Position numbers and translations under genes: made by a program
DNA from: Pseudomaricurvus alkylphenolicus
Lineage (GTDB): Bacteria; Pseudomonadota; Gammaproteobacteria; Pseudomonadales; Cellvibrionaceae
Length of the DNA: 64,000 nucleotides
Direction: 5' to 3'
Assembly: GCF_011683955.1 (NCBI RefSeq)
Contig: NZ_JAAQPI010000013.1
Span: 62,001 to 126,000, forward strand
Notes under the pieces: generated by a model
Database searches by the model: none
The model's input: the letters and a program-made list of their open reading frames with translations, nothing else
What the model was told of the DNA's origin: nothing
Shown here: positions 20,560 to 31,099 of the stretch, one piece after another
How positions within the stretch are numbered: the stretch's first letter is position 1
How the letters are laid out: every line of letters begins with the position of its first letter

Positions 20560-23016
20560 TTAGCCGTTCAAGAGTTGCAGCACCTGCTGTGGCTGTGCAT
20601 TGGCCTGTGCCAACATCGCCTGGGAAGCCTGCTGCAGCACCTGGGCTCTGGACAGATTCGCCGTCTCTGCCGCAAAGTCCGCGTCCATAATCCGCGATCT
20701 TGCTGCCGTGGTATTTTCCGACACGTTCATCAGGTTACTCATGGTGAACTCAAGCCGGTTGGTCACCGCACCCATTTGAGAACGGGTCGCGTTGATGGTT
20801 TCCAACGCCTGGTCAATGGGGTCAATGGCTGCCTGAGCATCGGCCTGTGTGGCCACGTTAATGCTCGACAAAGACGAGCCTGTCACCGCTTCGCTAAGGT
20901 CCGTATTCATACTGAGCAGGCCAGTGGCAGTAGTACCGTTGGCCGTCACTTCCAGGCTGATTGGTGCGTCGTTAGCGGAGTCCAACAGAATGCGTGGATT
21001 GATCACAATCGACTCATCACTGAGATTGCCGTCGTCGTTCGAGTCCCTAATCGGATTGCCATTGGCATCTCTAATTCCAAGAACATCCAAGGATGCCAAC
21101 CCATTAGTATCACCCGCGGCAACATTAAAGGCTGAGGTTCCTGACAATTCCAGCTCACCATTTTCATCCACTCTGGCACGAACGCCGGTCGTTGCCTGAG
21201 CCGCATTGACATCCGTCACGATCTGTTGGAGATCACTTAGATCCGTTAATGTGACTTCTGTGGCATTTAGAACAATGCTCCCCGCCGTACCCGCTGTCGC
21301 AGCCGCAATTGATACCGAAGGGGCTGTAGACAAGTCCGCATTTACAGAACCATCTTGGTTCGCCAACTGATCAAACGCGTCCTCTACCGCGTTGCCGTTG
21401 GACGTAGCCGCCAGGGTAATCGTACCTGTGGAATACATGTGTAATGCATTGTTACTATCAATATAAGCGGTAACTCCATGTGAGCTGGTAATTGCGTTGA
21501 TTTTGCCGACCATGTAATTCATATCCAAACCAGCTGCTGTTGCTGTTACCGCAACACCATTGATCGTCAATACAGTGGTTCCTGTCGTGGCTAGAGTTGC
21601 GCCGCCAGCACTGGTGACCAACTCTACAAACTGATGATCCGTGTCAGCCGGGTAAGACTCCGCCGCTTCGATAGTCGCGGTCACTCCAGTCTCATCAGAT
21701 ACGGCATTGATATTTTCGACCTTACCAACCAGGTTCGTCGCTCCAAGTGTACTGATTCCGACGCCATTAATGACCAGATCGTTAACACCCAGAGCGGTAA
21801 GTTGATTACCCCCTGCGCTGCTAGTCAGAGTTGTGCCGGTGACCTCACCCTGAGCCTCTACTTCTCTGAAACCCAGAGCGCTTAGATCAGCATCAGTGCC
21901 TTCCGGCCCCTTGGTAACTGTAATAGTGATTGACTGCCCATCATCTGAAGTCAAGGCAATATTACCGTTGAACACATGTTCGTTAGCCACCACATTGGGG
22001 CTACTCAAACCGGTAACACCTGCAAGCAGAGCTGCGCCGGCACCATCAGAAGTGCCATCGCCATCGGTATCGATACCGACACTGATAGTCCCACCAGTAG
22101 AATTGCTCAGTACCAACGCACCGGAATCACCGATTTCAGCGCTGACAGCACCTCCGGTAACCGAGTTGATAGCATCAACCATCTCCTGCAGCGTCTGAGT
22201 ACCAGAGACACTGTAGGTAGTAGAGGGCTGTCCATCAATCGACGCCAGAGTAATATTCAGCACGTCGGGGTTAGGACCGGCACTGTCCAAGGCACCGGTT
22301 CCCACCGATGCCCCTTCGATCACGTTGAAACCTTGCGCCGTCACTCCATCGACGTTTTCAGTGATGTCATTGAACAATTCACTCAAACTTTGGGTGGTGG
22401 AATCGAATGCGGCAACGGATTCACCGTTAATCAGAATGTCACCATCATCCAATTGCAACGGCAGTGTAATCCGGTCGCCGGAAAGGTCTGGAGAAATGCC
22501 ACCGAGACCCAGTTCGTCAGTATTCATTGCCTGAATGCTAAAGCTGATGGTTTGATTCGCTTCTGCCCCGACCTGAAGATCAACATTGCCCAAAGTGCCG
22601 TCCAACAGTTTTTGGCCATTAAAACTGGTGGTCTCAGCAATACGGTCCAGCTCCAACAGAAGCTGTTGGACCTCCGCATCCAGGGTTGCGCGGTCTTTGT
22701 CGGCATAAATGCCGTTCGCCGACTGGATCGCCAGCTCGCGCATACGCTGCAGAATATTGGTTGTCTCATCCAGCGCACCTTCTGCTGTCTGGATCAGAGA
22801 GATTCCGTCATTGGCATTTCGTACCGCCTGGTTGAGACCGCGTATCTGCGAAGTCATCCGATTCGAAATCGCCAGACCCGCCGCGTCATCAGCCGCCGTG
22901 TTAATACGCCGCCCGGATGACAAGCGTTCCATGGCTTGCGTCATGTCCTCGCCAGACTTCACCAATTGCCGCTGGGAATTCAGCGCTGCCACGTTCGTAT
23001 TAATCACTAATGGCAT
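20560..23016 (-). CDS. fliC: Flagellin 2 (large, sigma-54-dependent)
   Basis: This second filament subunit has 818 residues and is a clear tandem paralogue of flagellin 1, sharing near-identical D0/D1 ends ([40 protein letters not shown]). The middle region differs more and again has Flagellin_IN-like units ([40 protein letters not shown]). It ends QQVLQLLNG, where flagellin 1 ends QQVLSLLR. A canonical sigma-54 promoter lies about 127 bases upstream of the start codon, unlike the sigma-28 promoter of flagellin 1. By analogy with Vibrio FlaA it may be the early or essential subunit. The terminator after it is strong. Confidence 0.96.
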   Translation of the reverse strand: MPLVINTNVAALNSQRQLVKSGEDMTQAMERLSSGRRINTAADDAAGLAISNRMTSQIRGLNQAVRNANDGISLIQTAEGALDETTNILQRMRELAIQSANGIYADKDRATLDAEVQQLLLELDRIAETTSFNGQKLLDGTLGNVDLQVGAEANQTISFSIQAMNTDELGLGGISPDLSGDRITLPLQLDDGDILINGESVAAFDSTTQSLSELFNDITENVDGVTAQGFNVIEGASVGTGALDSAGPNPDVLNITLASIDGQPSTTYSVSGTQTLQEMVDAINSVTGGAVSAEIGDSGALVLSNSTGGTISVGIDTDGDGTSDGAGAALLAGVTGLSSPNVVANEHVFNGNIALTSDDGQSITITVTKGPEGTDADLSALGFREVEAQGEVTGTTLTSSAGGNQLTALGVNDLVINGVGISTLGATNLVGKVENINAVSDETGVTATIEAAESYPADTDHQFVELVTSAGGATLATTGTTVLTINGVAVTATAAGLDMNYMVGKINAITSSHGVTAYIDSNNALHMYSTGTITLAATSNGNAVEDAFDQLANQDGSVNADLSTAPSVSIAAATAGTAGSIVLNATEVTLTDLSDLQQIVTDVNAAQATTGVRARVDENGELELSGTSAFNVAAGDTNGLASLDVLGIRDANGNPIRDSNDDGNLSDESIVINPRILLDSANDAPISLEVTANGTTATGLLSMNTDLSEAVTGSSLSSINVATQADAQAAIDPIDQALETINATRSQMGAVTNRLEFTMSNLMNVSENTTAARSRIMDADFAAETANLSRAQVLQQASQAMLAQANAQPQQVLQLLNG

Positions 23017-23142
23017 AATGTTTCTCCTATTAACCTAAGAGCTTGCCAATGCTTTTCTTAAAAAATTGGCCGATTCACTGTTTGGGCAACACGGGCGGTG
23101 AATTGCCGGTTTCGCCTCAAATCTTTTCCACACCACTGATAG

Positions 23143-23158
23143 TGCAACGGCTGTGCCA
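23143..23158 (-). promoter_or_regulatory. Sigma-54 promoter of flagellin 2
   Basis: The minus strand reads TGGCACAGCCGTTGCA, which matches TGGCAC-N5-TTGCW fully, with GG and GC ten bases apart. Transcription should start near 23131, giving a leader of about 115 bases. A TTGCCGG half-site at 23103-23109 lies downstream of the start, and an inverted GCGGCAA pair lies about 130 bases upstream of it. Confidence 0.88.
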
Positions 23159-23241
23159 ACCACGTTAAAAAAAGATAAGTTGCTGACTCTTAAGCAGTTT
23201 TTTATTTGTTTTGCCTAGCGCAGTGGAGCTGCGTCAGAAAA

Positions 23242-23282
23242 GCGGCAACATCCTTCCCCCTATCCACCGCCCGTATTGCCGC
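23242..23282. promoter_or_regulatory. Inverted GCGGCAA pair upstream of flagellin 2
   Basis: GCGGCAA at 23242-23248 faces TTGCCGC at 23276-23282, 34 bases start to start. The same spacing and orientation occur before flgF (32888/32922). The site lies between flagellin 2 and the divergent FliT-like gene and could serve either. An enhancer for an NtrC-family flagellar activator is inferred. Confidence 0.55.
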
Positions 23283-23348
23283 TTGGCAAATACTGTTTAA
23301 CTGAATACCATGAAGCGGCGTCTACGAACTTTTGAATGGATACCGACT

Positions 23349-23669
23349 ATGCCGACCTCTCCTACAGAACATCTCCACCGGATTGAGTCGGCCAGAGGCA
23401 TCTATACGAAGATTTGCGAAGCGATAGAAAATGAGGAATGGGCGAAAGCCGAAGAATTGATTGAACAACGCACCACTGCCATCGAGAGGGCATTTGTTGC
23501 CGACCTTCCTGAGTCGACTCACGAATTTGCCCGCCAAGCATTTGCCGAAATCCGTCGGCAGGAAAGTGAACTTATGGAGCGAGCGAAAGATCTTCAGTCC
23601 AATGCAGGGCGAGAGCTGGCACAGCTTAGACGCAATAAGAATTCCATTGATGCTTATAAGCTCGACTAA
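23349..23669 (+). CDS. FliT-like small flagellar protein (putative chaperone)
   Basis: This helical, highly charged product has about 106 residues from ATG 23349, or 119 from ATG 23310; neither start has a clear ribosome-binding site. It shows the pattern of FliT-like proteins: a short N-terminal helix, W-A-K-A-E-E-L-I-E-Q-R-T near the middle, a later I-R-R-Q-E-S-E-L segment, and an ending with an A-Y motif (SIDAYKLD). FliT proteins chaperone FliD or regulate flagellar assembly. It is transcribed away from flagellin 2, with the GCGGCAA pair in between, and converges on flgL across a palindromic element. The family call is tentative because FliT-like sequences are weakly conserved. Confidence 0.6.
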   Translation: MPTSPTEHLHRIESARGIYTKICEAIENEEWAKAEELIEQRTTAIERAFVADLPESTHEFARQAFAEIRRQESELMERAKDLQSNAGRELAQLRRNKNSIDAYKLD

Positions 23670-23689
23670 CGACTTCAGCTTGCACAGCA

Positions 23690-23794
23690 TTGGTGGATTA
23701 CGCCTCGGGCTAATCCACCCTTCTACGCCATGATTGAGGCTCAAGCAACCAAGAATTTAATTGAGGATGACTAGCCAGAGGCGTAGTCCACCAA
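23690..23794. repeat. REP-like palindromic element between fliT-like gene and flgL
   Basis: GGTGGATTA (23692-23700) pairs with TAATCCACC (23711-23719) to form a tight hairpin. In addition, the 17-base TTGGTGGATTACGCCTC at 23690 recurs inverted at 23778-23794 with one mismatch. The core resembles the widespread GGTGGATTA...TAATCCACC intergenic repeats of proteobacteria, which are often mobilised by RAYT-type transposases. Here it sits between convergent genes and may terminate one or both. Confidence 0.6.
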
Positions 23795-23812
23795 GGAAGC
23801 TACAAATTAAGA

Positions 23813-25432
23813 TTACAGTCGGCTGAACAAGGTCAGCTGACTCACTCTTACAAAAGTGGCCTGCGCAGCCTCCAGCACCAGAGTCAGTGCCGACAGTCGG
23901 CTGGCAGCCTCAGCATAGTCCAGATCCCGTAAGTCGCTCAGAATTTCCCGACTGACCAGCTCGTTATCCAGATGAAGCTCTTTGGTACTCTCCAGCGTAT
24001 TGAGTCTCGCCCCCAGATCCGACGTCGTTTCCAGGATATTGGTCTGAGCGTTGTTAATGTTGTTCAGTGTGTCCGCAACAATTTCACCGAGAAAATCCCG
24101 GCTTTCCTGACTGCCATCCACACCTTTCATCGCATCGCTGAAACGGGCAAGCGTGGTAAGCACGTCCTGATTGGGGGTTGAGTCGATAAAAAACTCGTCC
24201 CCTTCCTGAATCACACCATCGGTAGATGTCACGCGGGCATTTCCGGTCAGGGCCGGGGTCAGGTCCATGGCCGCATTTACCAGCGCTGCACCCGGGCCAG
24301 CAACATTATCCAGGGTAAAATTGACTCCTACCGGCATGCTAAAACCAGTGGCAGTAGCCGTTATCCCCAGGTTGGCCAACCGAGTTGCGTTTCCGTTACC
24401 AACGTTGTTAAGAAGGTTGGCCAAGTCCGTTGCATTGTTGACGTCGGCATCCAGCACCAGAGTTTCTGTTACGCCATTTACAGTAACATCAACGGTTGCG
24501 TTATTAGCGCTGAATAATTGGGGAAAGGCAGCACCACCACCAAAATCTATGGTTGCAGGAGATACTGTGGTCCCGGAATTGGGATTGCCATTGATACTGA
24601 TACTCACGCCATTTACCGTGAACTCGTCGCCAGGCGAGTATCGGGTATTCTGGAACGGCTGAATGATATTGCCAGTGGATCGTTCCGTAATGGTAAAGTT
24701 TTTTCCAGGTGGTGAGATTTCATCGTCTTCGCGGAAGGTAATCACCATATCTTCCGGGTAAAATTCGTCGTAAGCATCCTGATCTACAATCTGACCAATG
24801 CTGATAGTTGCCGGGGGATTGGATTGATTTGCCGCACTCGCGGAGGTACGCATGGTGTTTTGTGCCGCAGGAATATCCACAAACACCGCTTTGCCAGAAT
24901 CGCTGGTGGCGATACTGGTGCTCTCGGAGACCTTGATGCGAACCTGTCCCTCATCCCCATTGTACTGGAATCCAGTATCGACCGTCCCAGTAAATGGTTT
25001 TTCACCGCCTTTGTACCCCCCGAAAATAAAGTCTCCTGCCGCATTTTGGGTATTGAGTAGATTTTGCAATTCGTCTAAACGTGCATCCACTTCTGCAGCC
25101 AGCGCCGTGTATTCACTCGCAGTATAGGTCGCCGAGTTACCAGCCTGAACCGTAATTTCACGAATTCGCTGCAGCGTATTAAGCACACCCTGCAGAGTGG
25201 TTTCTTCGAGGGTCAAATTGTTTTCGGCGATATTGATATTTTTGCCGTATTGCTCAATGCGCGCCAGACTTTGATCAAGTTCCAGAATTTTGGTGGAAGC
25301 TACTGGGTCGTCAGAAGGCGTCAATACCCGTTGCCCAGTAGATAACTGCGCCTGAGTCTTGGCAATTTCCTGATTGGCCTCGGTGATGCTGTTGTTAGCG
25401 ATACCGAAGATCTGTGAAGTTGAAATACGCAT
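23813..25432 (-). CDS. flgL: Flagellar hook-filament junction protein FlgL (HAP3)
   Basis: FlgL joins the hook-associated protein FlgK to the filament. The flagellin-like N-terminus MRISTSQIFGIANNSITEAN and QAQLSTGQRVLTPSDDP (with KT before it), and the C-terminus RLSALTLVLEAAQATFVRVS, are typical. At 539 residues it is about 100-130 longer than common FlgL proteins. The insertion lies in the middle, which includes a Flagellin_IN-like stretch around VDVTVNGVTETLVLDADVNN. It starts 34 bases after flgK and is the last gene of the flgFGHIJKL operon. Confidence 0.95.
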   Translation of the reverse strand: MRISTSQIFGIANNSITEANQEIAKTQAQLSTGQRVLTPSDDPVASTKILELDQSLARIEQYGKNINIAENNLTLEETTLQGVLNTLQRIREITVQAGNSATYTASEYTALAAEVDARLDELQNLLNTQNAAGDFIFGGYKGGEKPFTGTVDTGFQYNGDEGQVRIKVSESTSIATSDSGKAVFVDIPAAQNTMRTSASAANQSNPPATISIGQIVDQDAYDEFYPEDMVITFREDDEISPPGKNFTITERSTGNIIQPFQNTRYSPGDEFTVNGVSISINGNPNSGTTVSPATIDFGGGAAFPQLFSANNATVDVTVNGVTETLVLDADVNNATDLANLLNNVGNGNATRLANLGITATATGFSMPVGVNFTLDNVAGPGAALVNAAMDLTPALTGNARVTSTDGVIQEGDEFFIDSTPNQDVLTTLARFSDAMKGVDGSQESRDFLGEIVADTLNNINNAQTNILETTSDLGARLNTLESTKELHLDNELVSREILSDLRDLDYAEAASRLSALTLVLEAAQATFVRVSQLTLFSRL

Positions 25433-25466
25433 GGTTGCCTACCTGATACTATTCAGCGCTGACACC

Positions 25467-28214
25467 TTAAAATGAGTTGATCAACCGCTCGAAAATATCC
25501 CGGGCGATTGAGATAACCTGGGCATTGGCATTGTAGGCCTGCTCCAGCTGAATCAGTCTTGAAGCTTCTTCATCCAGGTTGACGCCCGAAATCGAATCAC
25601 GAAGATTTTGAGTCTGTGTAAGTACCTGCTCTGCCGCATCCAGATTGATCTGTGCCGCGTTGGTCTCAATACCGATTAACTCAACCAGAACGCCGTAGGA
25701 ATCGGCAAATGTTTTTTGTTCGCCGTCCACGACCTGTTGGCCACTCAGATTCACCATATTCAGCGCATTGCGGTTATCCGATATACCGTCGGTATTAAAA
25801 TCAAGCGTGAAACGGTCTCCGGTATCGGGTATTCCACTGATGCTGGCGGCGATACCGAGATAAGAAGATTGTGCAAAGTTGGCGGCACTGCTGTCACCAA
25901 CTAAGAGGCTAACAGTTGGCGTAGTGGATAAAACCCGGTTGGATGCTAGAGTAATGTCGAATGTGCCTCCCACGGTAACTGTTTCTTCATTACCCGCACC
26001 AGCGCCGGCTAGCGTTGCAGAACTTCCATTGTAATCGGTTACTACCAGTGATTCCGTTGCAGCGCCCGCCTCCAGTGTTACGTTAAAGTCATCACCTTCG
26101 CTGGAGAATACCCGAAGCTCGGGCTCTCCTGTTGACGTATTGGTCCCGGACACAGCATAAATACCCAACGCCTGAAGGCTGGAATCTTCGTTAATACGCT
26201 CCGCCAGGTATTGGCTGAAACTGGCCGGATTACCTGATGGATCGGGCACAGTATTCAAAACAAGAGGACCATCGTATTCAATCAGATCCACACCATTAAG
26301 ATTCAGCTGCAGAGGTGCCACTCCAGACAAATCATCAAAACCCGACAACTCCATAGAGTTGCGCGCATTTACCGAAACACCGGACAAATTGGACAACTGG
26401 CTGGCAATACTACGAGCCGAGTCATTGAGACTGGTAGTGATGCTGGTGGTGGTCGTAAGACTTGTCTCTGGATCAAAGATATTCACAGAGAATGTCTCTG
26501 CCGGATACCCATTGGCTACTGGCGCCAAAGGTGCAGCGCCTGCAGACACACCTGTTATGCCGAGAGATGTCCCTGCAGCCACCACCATTGTTTCACCAGA
26601 GTCCTGCGAAAAGAGCGGATTCACCGCGCCAGGGATATAGGTTTGATTGCGAATCGGGGGGTTTAATTGTTGTGGATTTGCGGGATCGGAGTTGTCCAAT
26701 ACGTCGTAAGTTGTCGGACTGGTGAAGACCACTACCAAAGGCGGGCTCATTTCCCCCTCATTGGCAAACAGCGGCAACATACTGCCATCTGGGGCCGTCA
26801 GGCTGGTCAGACTGCCGGCGTCAATCGTGGCATTGCCGGTATTGCCGCTGTCATTTTGTGTTGACAATGGGCTGGCAAAAGCCAGCTGATCGGGGCGTTC
26901 CAACTCAAGAGCTATATCCTTGGCGGCCGTACGCGTGGGCTGGATCAGGAATTGATCACCCGGCTGAAACGTACCTGAAGTAAAATTCAGGCGTAAGCCG
27001 TCGAATTCGATGCTCTGGGGAGGGTTGGCAGGCAGACTACCACTGAAAACCACCTCGCCGTCACTCTGGCGGGTTATTCGATAACTGGTGTCATTGGGGC
27101 CGGTCGCCAGCAAATAGTCGCTTGAAGTAAGCTGAGTCGCGTCCAGAAGTTCCAGCGACATAATCCGATCATCCGGCAAGGCGTTATTGCCACTGCTCAA
27201 GACCCTGCTAAGCGCAACCGACGGATCGTTTACATCCTGGAAGAACAGACCACCGAACTGATTGTTAAGATCAATACCTCTACTATGTGCATCGTTATAC
27301 TCAGCGGCCATAACTAAAGCAACGCGACCCAATTCATTGAAAGCCGTGCTGAGTACTTCACTCCGGAAGTTCAGCAACCCTCCAACTTCTCCACCCGAAA
27401 CTAAACTGGTAATGACCTGTGACCCGGTACCGTCCAGATAAGCAATATCCTTTTGGATGGGATCCAATTGGCCGTCGACCAAACCAAGTTCTCGTGAATC
27501 GGACCCGACTACAAGGGCTTGACCGGATCCAATGCTGATATTGACCTGGCCATCATCCTGCGCCACCACACCAATTGCGACCAGCTCTGAAAGTTGCCGC
27601 ATAGCCTCTTCACGTTGATCCAAGAGGTCATTGGGCGGAGTGCTATCGATACCACCCGCTAATGATATGGCGTCATTCAAATTGGCAATGTTGCTGGCCA
27701 GCGCATTGATCTGACTAAGAGAGACTTCCAACTTGCTATTGACGTTCTCGCTAATCGTAAAAACACTTTCATATAATGTATTAAATCGATTAACAAGATT
27801 GCCCGCTTCACTGATCACCAGCTGGCGCGATGGAATTGATGTCGGGTCATCTGCGCCGTTTTCCATTACCGCAAAGAATTGGTCCAATCCACTCGACAAA
27901 CCGGTCGAAGGATCTGACAGCAAGGTGTCAAGCTGACGAACATTTTCATGGAACGCGTCCAGCTCGCCAGCCAATGTTGTGTCTTTTCGTAATTGAGCGA
28001 TTACAAATTCGTCGGCTGTGCGCTGAATAGAATCGAGTTTTACCCCTGTACCGACAAAACCGGAACCCAGTTGATTAGGCAGAGTTGTACTGATCTCTAC
28101 CCGCTGACGGCTATAACCGGGCGTATTGGCGTTGGCGATATTGTGTCCAGTGGTGCGTAGCGCCGTTTGGCTGGTTTGCAATCCACTAATAGCGGTATCA
28201 AGTAATCCCGGCAT
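25467..28214 (-). CDS. flgK: Flagellar hook-associated protein FlgK (HAP1)
   Basis: FlgK forms the first hook-filament junction ring. The N-terminus (LLDTAISGLQTSQTALRTTG, then HNIANANTPGYSRQRVE) carries the rod/hook signature. The C-terminus SGVNLDEEASRLIQLEQAYN and NAQVISIARDIFERLINSF is canonical. The 915-residue length is unusually large (about 550-690 is common), with the extra residues in the surface-exposed centre, rich in Ser, Thr, Asn and Asp. It starts five bases after the flgJ stop, so the two are clearly co-transcribed. Confidence 0.96.
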   Translation of the reverse strand: MPGLLDTAISGLQTSQTALRTTGHNIANANTPGYSRQRVEISTTLPNQLGSGFVGTGVKLDSIQRTADEFVIAQLRKDTTLAGELDAFHENVRQLDTLLSDPSTGLSSGLDQFFAVMENGADDPTSIPSRQLVISEAGNLVNRFNTLYESVFTISENVNSKLEVSLSQINALASNIANLNDAISLAGGIDSTPPNDLLDQREEAMRQLSELVAIGVVAQDDGQVNISIGSGQALVVGSDSRELGLVDGQLDPIQKDIAYLDGTGSQVITSLVSGGEVGGLLNFRSEVLSTAFNELGRVALVMAAEYNDAHSRGIDLNNQFGGLFFQDVNDPSVALSRVLSSGNNALPDDRIMSLELLDATQLTSSDYLLATGPNDTSYRITRQSDGEVVFSGSLPANPPQSIEFDGLRLNFTSGTFQPGDQFLIQPTRTAAKDIALELERPDQLAFASPLSTQNDSGNTGNATIDAGSLTSLTAPDGSMLPLFANEGEMSPPLVVVFTSPTTYDVLDNSDPANPQQLNPPIRNQTYIPGAVNPLFSQDSGETMVVAAGTSLGITGVSAGAAPLAPVANGYPAETFSVNIFDPETSLTTTTSITTSLNDSARSIASQLSNLSGVSVNARNSMELSGFDDLSGVAPLQLNLNGVDLIEYDGPLVLNTVPDPSGNPASFSQYLAERINEDSSLQALGIYAVSGTNTSTGEPELRVFSSEGDDFNVTLEAGAATESLVVTDYNGSSATLAGAGAGNEETVTVGGTFDITLASNRVLSTTPTVSLLVGDSSAANFAQSSYLGIAASISGIPDTGDRFTLDFNTDGISDNRNALNMVNLSGQQVVDGEQKTFADSYGVLVELIGIETNAAQINLDAAEQVLTQTQNLRDSISGVNLDEEASRLIQLEQAYNANAQVISIARDIFERLINSF

Positions 28215-28219
28215 GCACC

Positions 28220-29218
28220 CTAACCTCGATCATTGCCGTCTGAAAATTTTCGCTCGACGATACTACTTATCTTGCTGGCATAATTGGGATCCGTGGCATA
28301 ACCGGCGGCCTGCAACTCACGAAGGTACTGTTCCCCATCCGCCGCAACCTCCACGGCACGCTGATACCGCTGATTGCCAAGAATAAAGTTAGCGTAGTCT
28401 TCAAAGCTGTGATCGAATGAGCTGTAAGAACGGAAGTTGGCCATTTCCCGCAGTGCCACGCCGTTGCGGTATTCGAGCGTTGAAACTCTGGCAACGTCGC
28501 CCTGCCATTCGGCACCAGCCTTGATACCAAACAGATTGAAGCTGTTGTCGCCATCCCCCGTACGGATCATATGCTGCCCCCAACCACTCTCCAGAGCGGC
28601 CTGGGATAATAAGTAGCGAGCGTCCAACCCCAAACGACCTGCCACACGCTCGGCGACGGGCATCAGAGTTCGAATGAAGTCTTCGGCGGAACTAATATCG
28701 TCAACAACCGGCGCGGGTTCATTATTGAGCTGTTGATTATTCTCTTGAGCACTGTTTTGAATGTTGGCAGGAGTCGCAGACTCAGCCGCTCTCGGTACAG
28801 GTGTGACGGCATCTCCGCTGAGAGGCGGAATATTTGAAGAAACGGCACCACTCACCATATCCTCCGCAGTAGACATACCGGCCTTCAACTGCCGCACCAA
28901 CCCCTCCGCCAGACCAACACCTTTTTGTGAAAAGCTCAGTGCCAGCTGCTGATCAAACATCTGCTCGTAGAACTCGGTCTCGCTGGAATTGCCCATCGCG
29001 TCGTCTTTAAACACCTCGTTGGCGTCGCGCATGGACTTCATCATCATATTGAGGAAAATTGATTCGAACTGCTTGGCCACCGCCTCCAGCGCTTCGTCTC
29101 CGGTGCGATTGCCGTCTTCATCCCGCCCCAGGCGCTTGATGTTCTGCAAGCCGCTGAGATCGGTGTAGTTGTTGGCATCACCAAGAGCGGCGGAAATGTG
29201 ATTGTAGTTATTGATCAT
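28220..29218 (-). CDS. flgJ: Flagellar rod assembly protein/muramidase FlgJ
   Basis: FlgJ binds rod subunits and locally opens the peptidoglycan. The 332-residue protein has the N-terminal rod-binding domain (AVAKQFESIFLNMMMKSMRD, then FYEQMFDQQLALSFSQKGVG). A Pro/Ala/Asn-rich linker at about residues 120-165 follows. The C-terminal glucosaminidase-type domain has LLSQAALESGWGQHMI with the catalytic Glu, NLFGIKAGAEWQG and FRSYSSFDHSFEDYA. This is the two-domain gamma-proteobacterial form. It lies 10 bases after flgI and before flgK. Confidence 0.95.
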   Translation of the reverse strand: MINNYNHISAALGDANNYTDLSGLQNIKRLGRDEDGNRTGDEALEAVAKQFESIFLNMMMKSMRDANEVFKDDAMGNSSETEFYEQMFDQQLALSFSQKGVGLAEGLVRQLKAGMSTAEDMVSGAVSSNIPPLSGDAVTPVPRAAESATPANIQNSAQENNQQLNNEPAPVVDDISSAEDFIRTLMPVAERVAGRLGLDARYLLSQAALESGWGQHMIRTGDGDNSFNLFGIKAGAEWQGDVARVSTLEYRNGVALREMANFRSYSSFDHSFEDYANFILGNQRYQRAVEVAADGEQYLRELQAAGYATDPNYASKISSIVERKFSDGNDRG

Positions 29219-29228
29219 ATCAGCCCAC

Positions 29229-30371
29229 CTAGATCACAATGATTTCCGCTTTAAGCGCACCCGCCTGCTTCATGGCTTCCAGAATCGCCATCAAGTCTCC
29301 GGGGGCCGCACCCACCAGGTTTACCGCACGCACGATGCTTTCCAGGTTTGAACCACCATCAAGCTTAAACATTGGGTTGATGTCCTGCTCCACGTTCACT
29401 TCCTCGGTGCCTGGCAATACCACAGTTTGTCCCTCGCCCAATGGCCCGGGCTGAGACACTTGAATACTTTCGTTGACTGTCACAGTAAGACTGCCATGGG
29501 TTACAGCCACTGGCTCAACCCGAACGTCCTGCCCCACCACAATGGTGCCAGTGCGCGAGTTGATAACGATACGCGCCGCTTCCCTTCCAGGTTTGACATC
29601 CACGTTTTCCAGCAGCGACAGATAATTGACTCGATGGGCCGGATTGACCGGCGCGTCCACTATGACTGAAGAAGCGTCCATGGGGCGAGCCACGCCAGGC
29701 CCTAGCAACTCATTGATAGCCTCTGCCATGCGCTTGGAAGTGGTAAAGTCGGCACGGCGCAGATTAAAAACAATGGGTTGGCCACTGGCGAAATCATTGG
29801 GGACCGCTCTCTCCACCGTCGCACCGTTGGGCACACGACCAACACTGGGAACATTGACGGTAACTTTCGAGCCGTCCGCCCCTTCCGCACCAAAACCGCC
29901 AACGATCAGATTACCCTGGGCAACGGCATATACCTTGCCGTCAAGTCCCTTCATGGGTGTCATCAGTAACGTACCGCCGCGTAAACTTTTGGCGTCGGCG
30001 ATGGAAGAAACCGTGATATCCACTTTATGACCCGGCTTTGCAAACGCAGGAATTTCCCCGTGTACCATAACCGCAGCCACGTTTTTGAGATTAAATCGAG
30101 CACCAGCGGGGATGGTGATGCCAAATTGCTTCAGCATGCTGTTAAAAGACTGGGTCGTGAAAGGCGCCTGATTGGTCTTGTCACCGGTGCCATCCAACCC
30201 CACAACCAAGCCATAACCCAGCAGTTTGTTCGAGCGTACGCCGGCAATATCGGCCAGATCCTTGATGCGTTCTGCGGACGCGCGAGTGCAAGGCAGCAGC
30301 AAAAAAAGCACCAGCAACCAAGCCAGAAACACCTTAAGTTTTAAGAGATCCAATTGGCGACTGTATAACAT
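29229..30371 (-). CDS. flgI: Flagellar P-ring protein FlgI
   Basis: FlgI forms the periplasmic P-ring around the rod. I chose ATG at 30371 (380 residues) over the longer frame from 30410, because GGAGGG lies nine bases upstream and a signal peptide then begins near the start ([20 protein letters not shown]). The mature protein begins [20 protein letters not shown], followed by [19 protein letters not shown], both highly diagnostic. The C-terminus includes [20 protein letters not shown]. It should be exported by Sec and assembled with help from FlgA, encoded at 39095. Confidence 0.96.
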   Translation of the reverse strand: MLYSRQLDLLKLKVFLAWLLVLFLLLPCTRASAERIKDLADIAGVRSNKLLGYGLVVGLDGTGDKTNQAPFTTQSFNSMLKQFGITIPAGARFNLKNVAAVMVHGEIPAFAKPGHKVDITVSSIADAKSLRGGTLLMTPMKGLDGKVYAVAQGNLIVGGFGAEGADGSKVTVNVPSVGRVPNGATVERAVPNDFASGQPIVFNLRRADFTTSKRMAEAINELLGPGVARPMDASSVIVDAPVNPAHRVNYLSLLENVDVKPGREAARIVINSRTGTIVVGQDVRVEPVAVTHGSLTVTVNESIQVSQPGPLGEGQTVVLPGTEEVNVEQDINPMFKLDGGSNLESIVRAVNLVGAAPGDLMAILEAMKQAGALKAEIIVI

Positions 30372-30397
30372 GGCGTTATTCCCTCCGCGGCTCGACA

Positions 30398-31075
30398 CTA
30401 AAACGGCCACACGGGGCTGTTAAAGAAGCGAGCCAGCCAACCCATATTGTTGGTATCCGCCAGATCCCCGGTTCCGCTATAGGCGATACGCGCATTGGCC
30501 AGGCGATTAGATGGCACTGTATTTTCAGGCGTTATGTCTTCGGGCCGAAGAATGCCACTGATGCGGATAAATTCATCGCCACGGTTCAGAGTCATCCACT
30601 TTTCGCCTCGAACCATCAAGTTTCCGTTAGGTAAGATATCCGCCACAGTTACCGTAATGTTGCCCTGCAAACTGTTGCTTTGATCGGCATCAGCCTCACC
30701 GGTAAATTCCCGCTCCTGCTGAATTTCCGTCTCCAACGTTGAGCCTTTGACGACGGGGTTATTGCCTAATAACGGGCCCGCATTAAAGCTGACATCGTGA
30801 TCTTTGGTCAGGGAAATATTGGTGGTTTTCTGAGAAACCGTACGCTCGCTCAATACAATCGTTATCACGTCACCGACCCGATGGGCCTTGCGATCGACAA
30901 ACAACTCCAAACCGCCACCTTGCATAAACAGCGAGCCGCTGGCCGCCGGTTCGGTGCGTTTAGGGGCCTCCAAAACCGGAGCAAAAGCCGGGTCACCGGG
31001 TTTAACCGGGGTATGCACACCGCAACCGACCATAGCAGTGGTCGCGAAAATCAGGCTGGCAGTTCGATTAAACAT
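30398..31075 (-). CDS. flgH: Flagellar L-ring lipoprotein FlgH
   Basis: FlgH forms the outer-membrane L-ring. The 225-residue precursor has a short signal ending in the lipobox AMVGC, so Cys18 is the likely lipidated residue. The body carries [38 protein letters not shown] and [19 protein letters not shown], all typical. It ends [13 protein letters not shown]. It follows flgG by 24 bases and precedes flgI within the operon. Length and motifs are normal. Confidence 0.96.
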   Translation of the reverse strand: MFNRTASLIFATTAMVGCGVHTPVKPGDPAFAPVLEAPKRTEPAASGSLFMQGGGLELFVDRKAHRVGDVITIVLSERTVSQKTTNISLTKDHDVSFNAGPLLGNNPVVKGSTLETEIQQEREFTGEADADQSNSLQGNITVTVADILPNGNLMVRGEKWMTLNRGDEFIRISGILRPEDITPENTVPSNRLANARIAYSGTGDLADTNNMGWLARFFNSPVWPF

Positions 31076-31099
31076 GGTGGCGCCTCGGTTTATCCGCTA

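Noticed and set aside
21976-22920. Long plus-strand open frame (314 codons) across flagellin 2
   Set aside because: It is entirely antisense to a clear flagellin coding sequence, has no recognisable motif and lacks a promoter or ribosome-binding site.
17829-23016. Repeated units within the flagellin genes as possible CRISPR or tandem DNA repeats
   Set aside because: They are degenerate protein-level repeats (Flagellin_IN type) with no regular DNA repeat-spacer structure.
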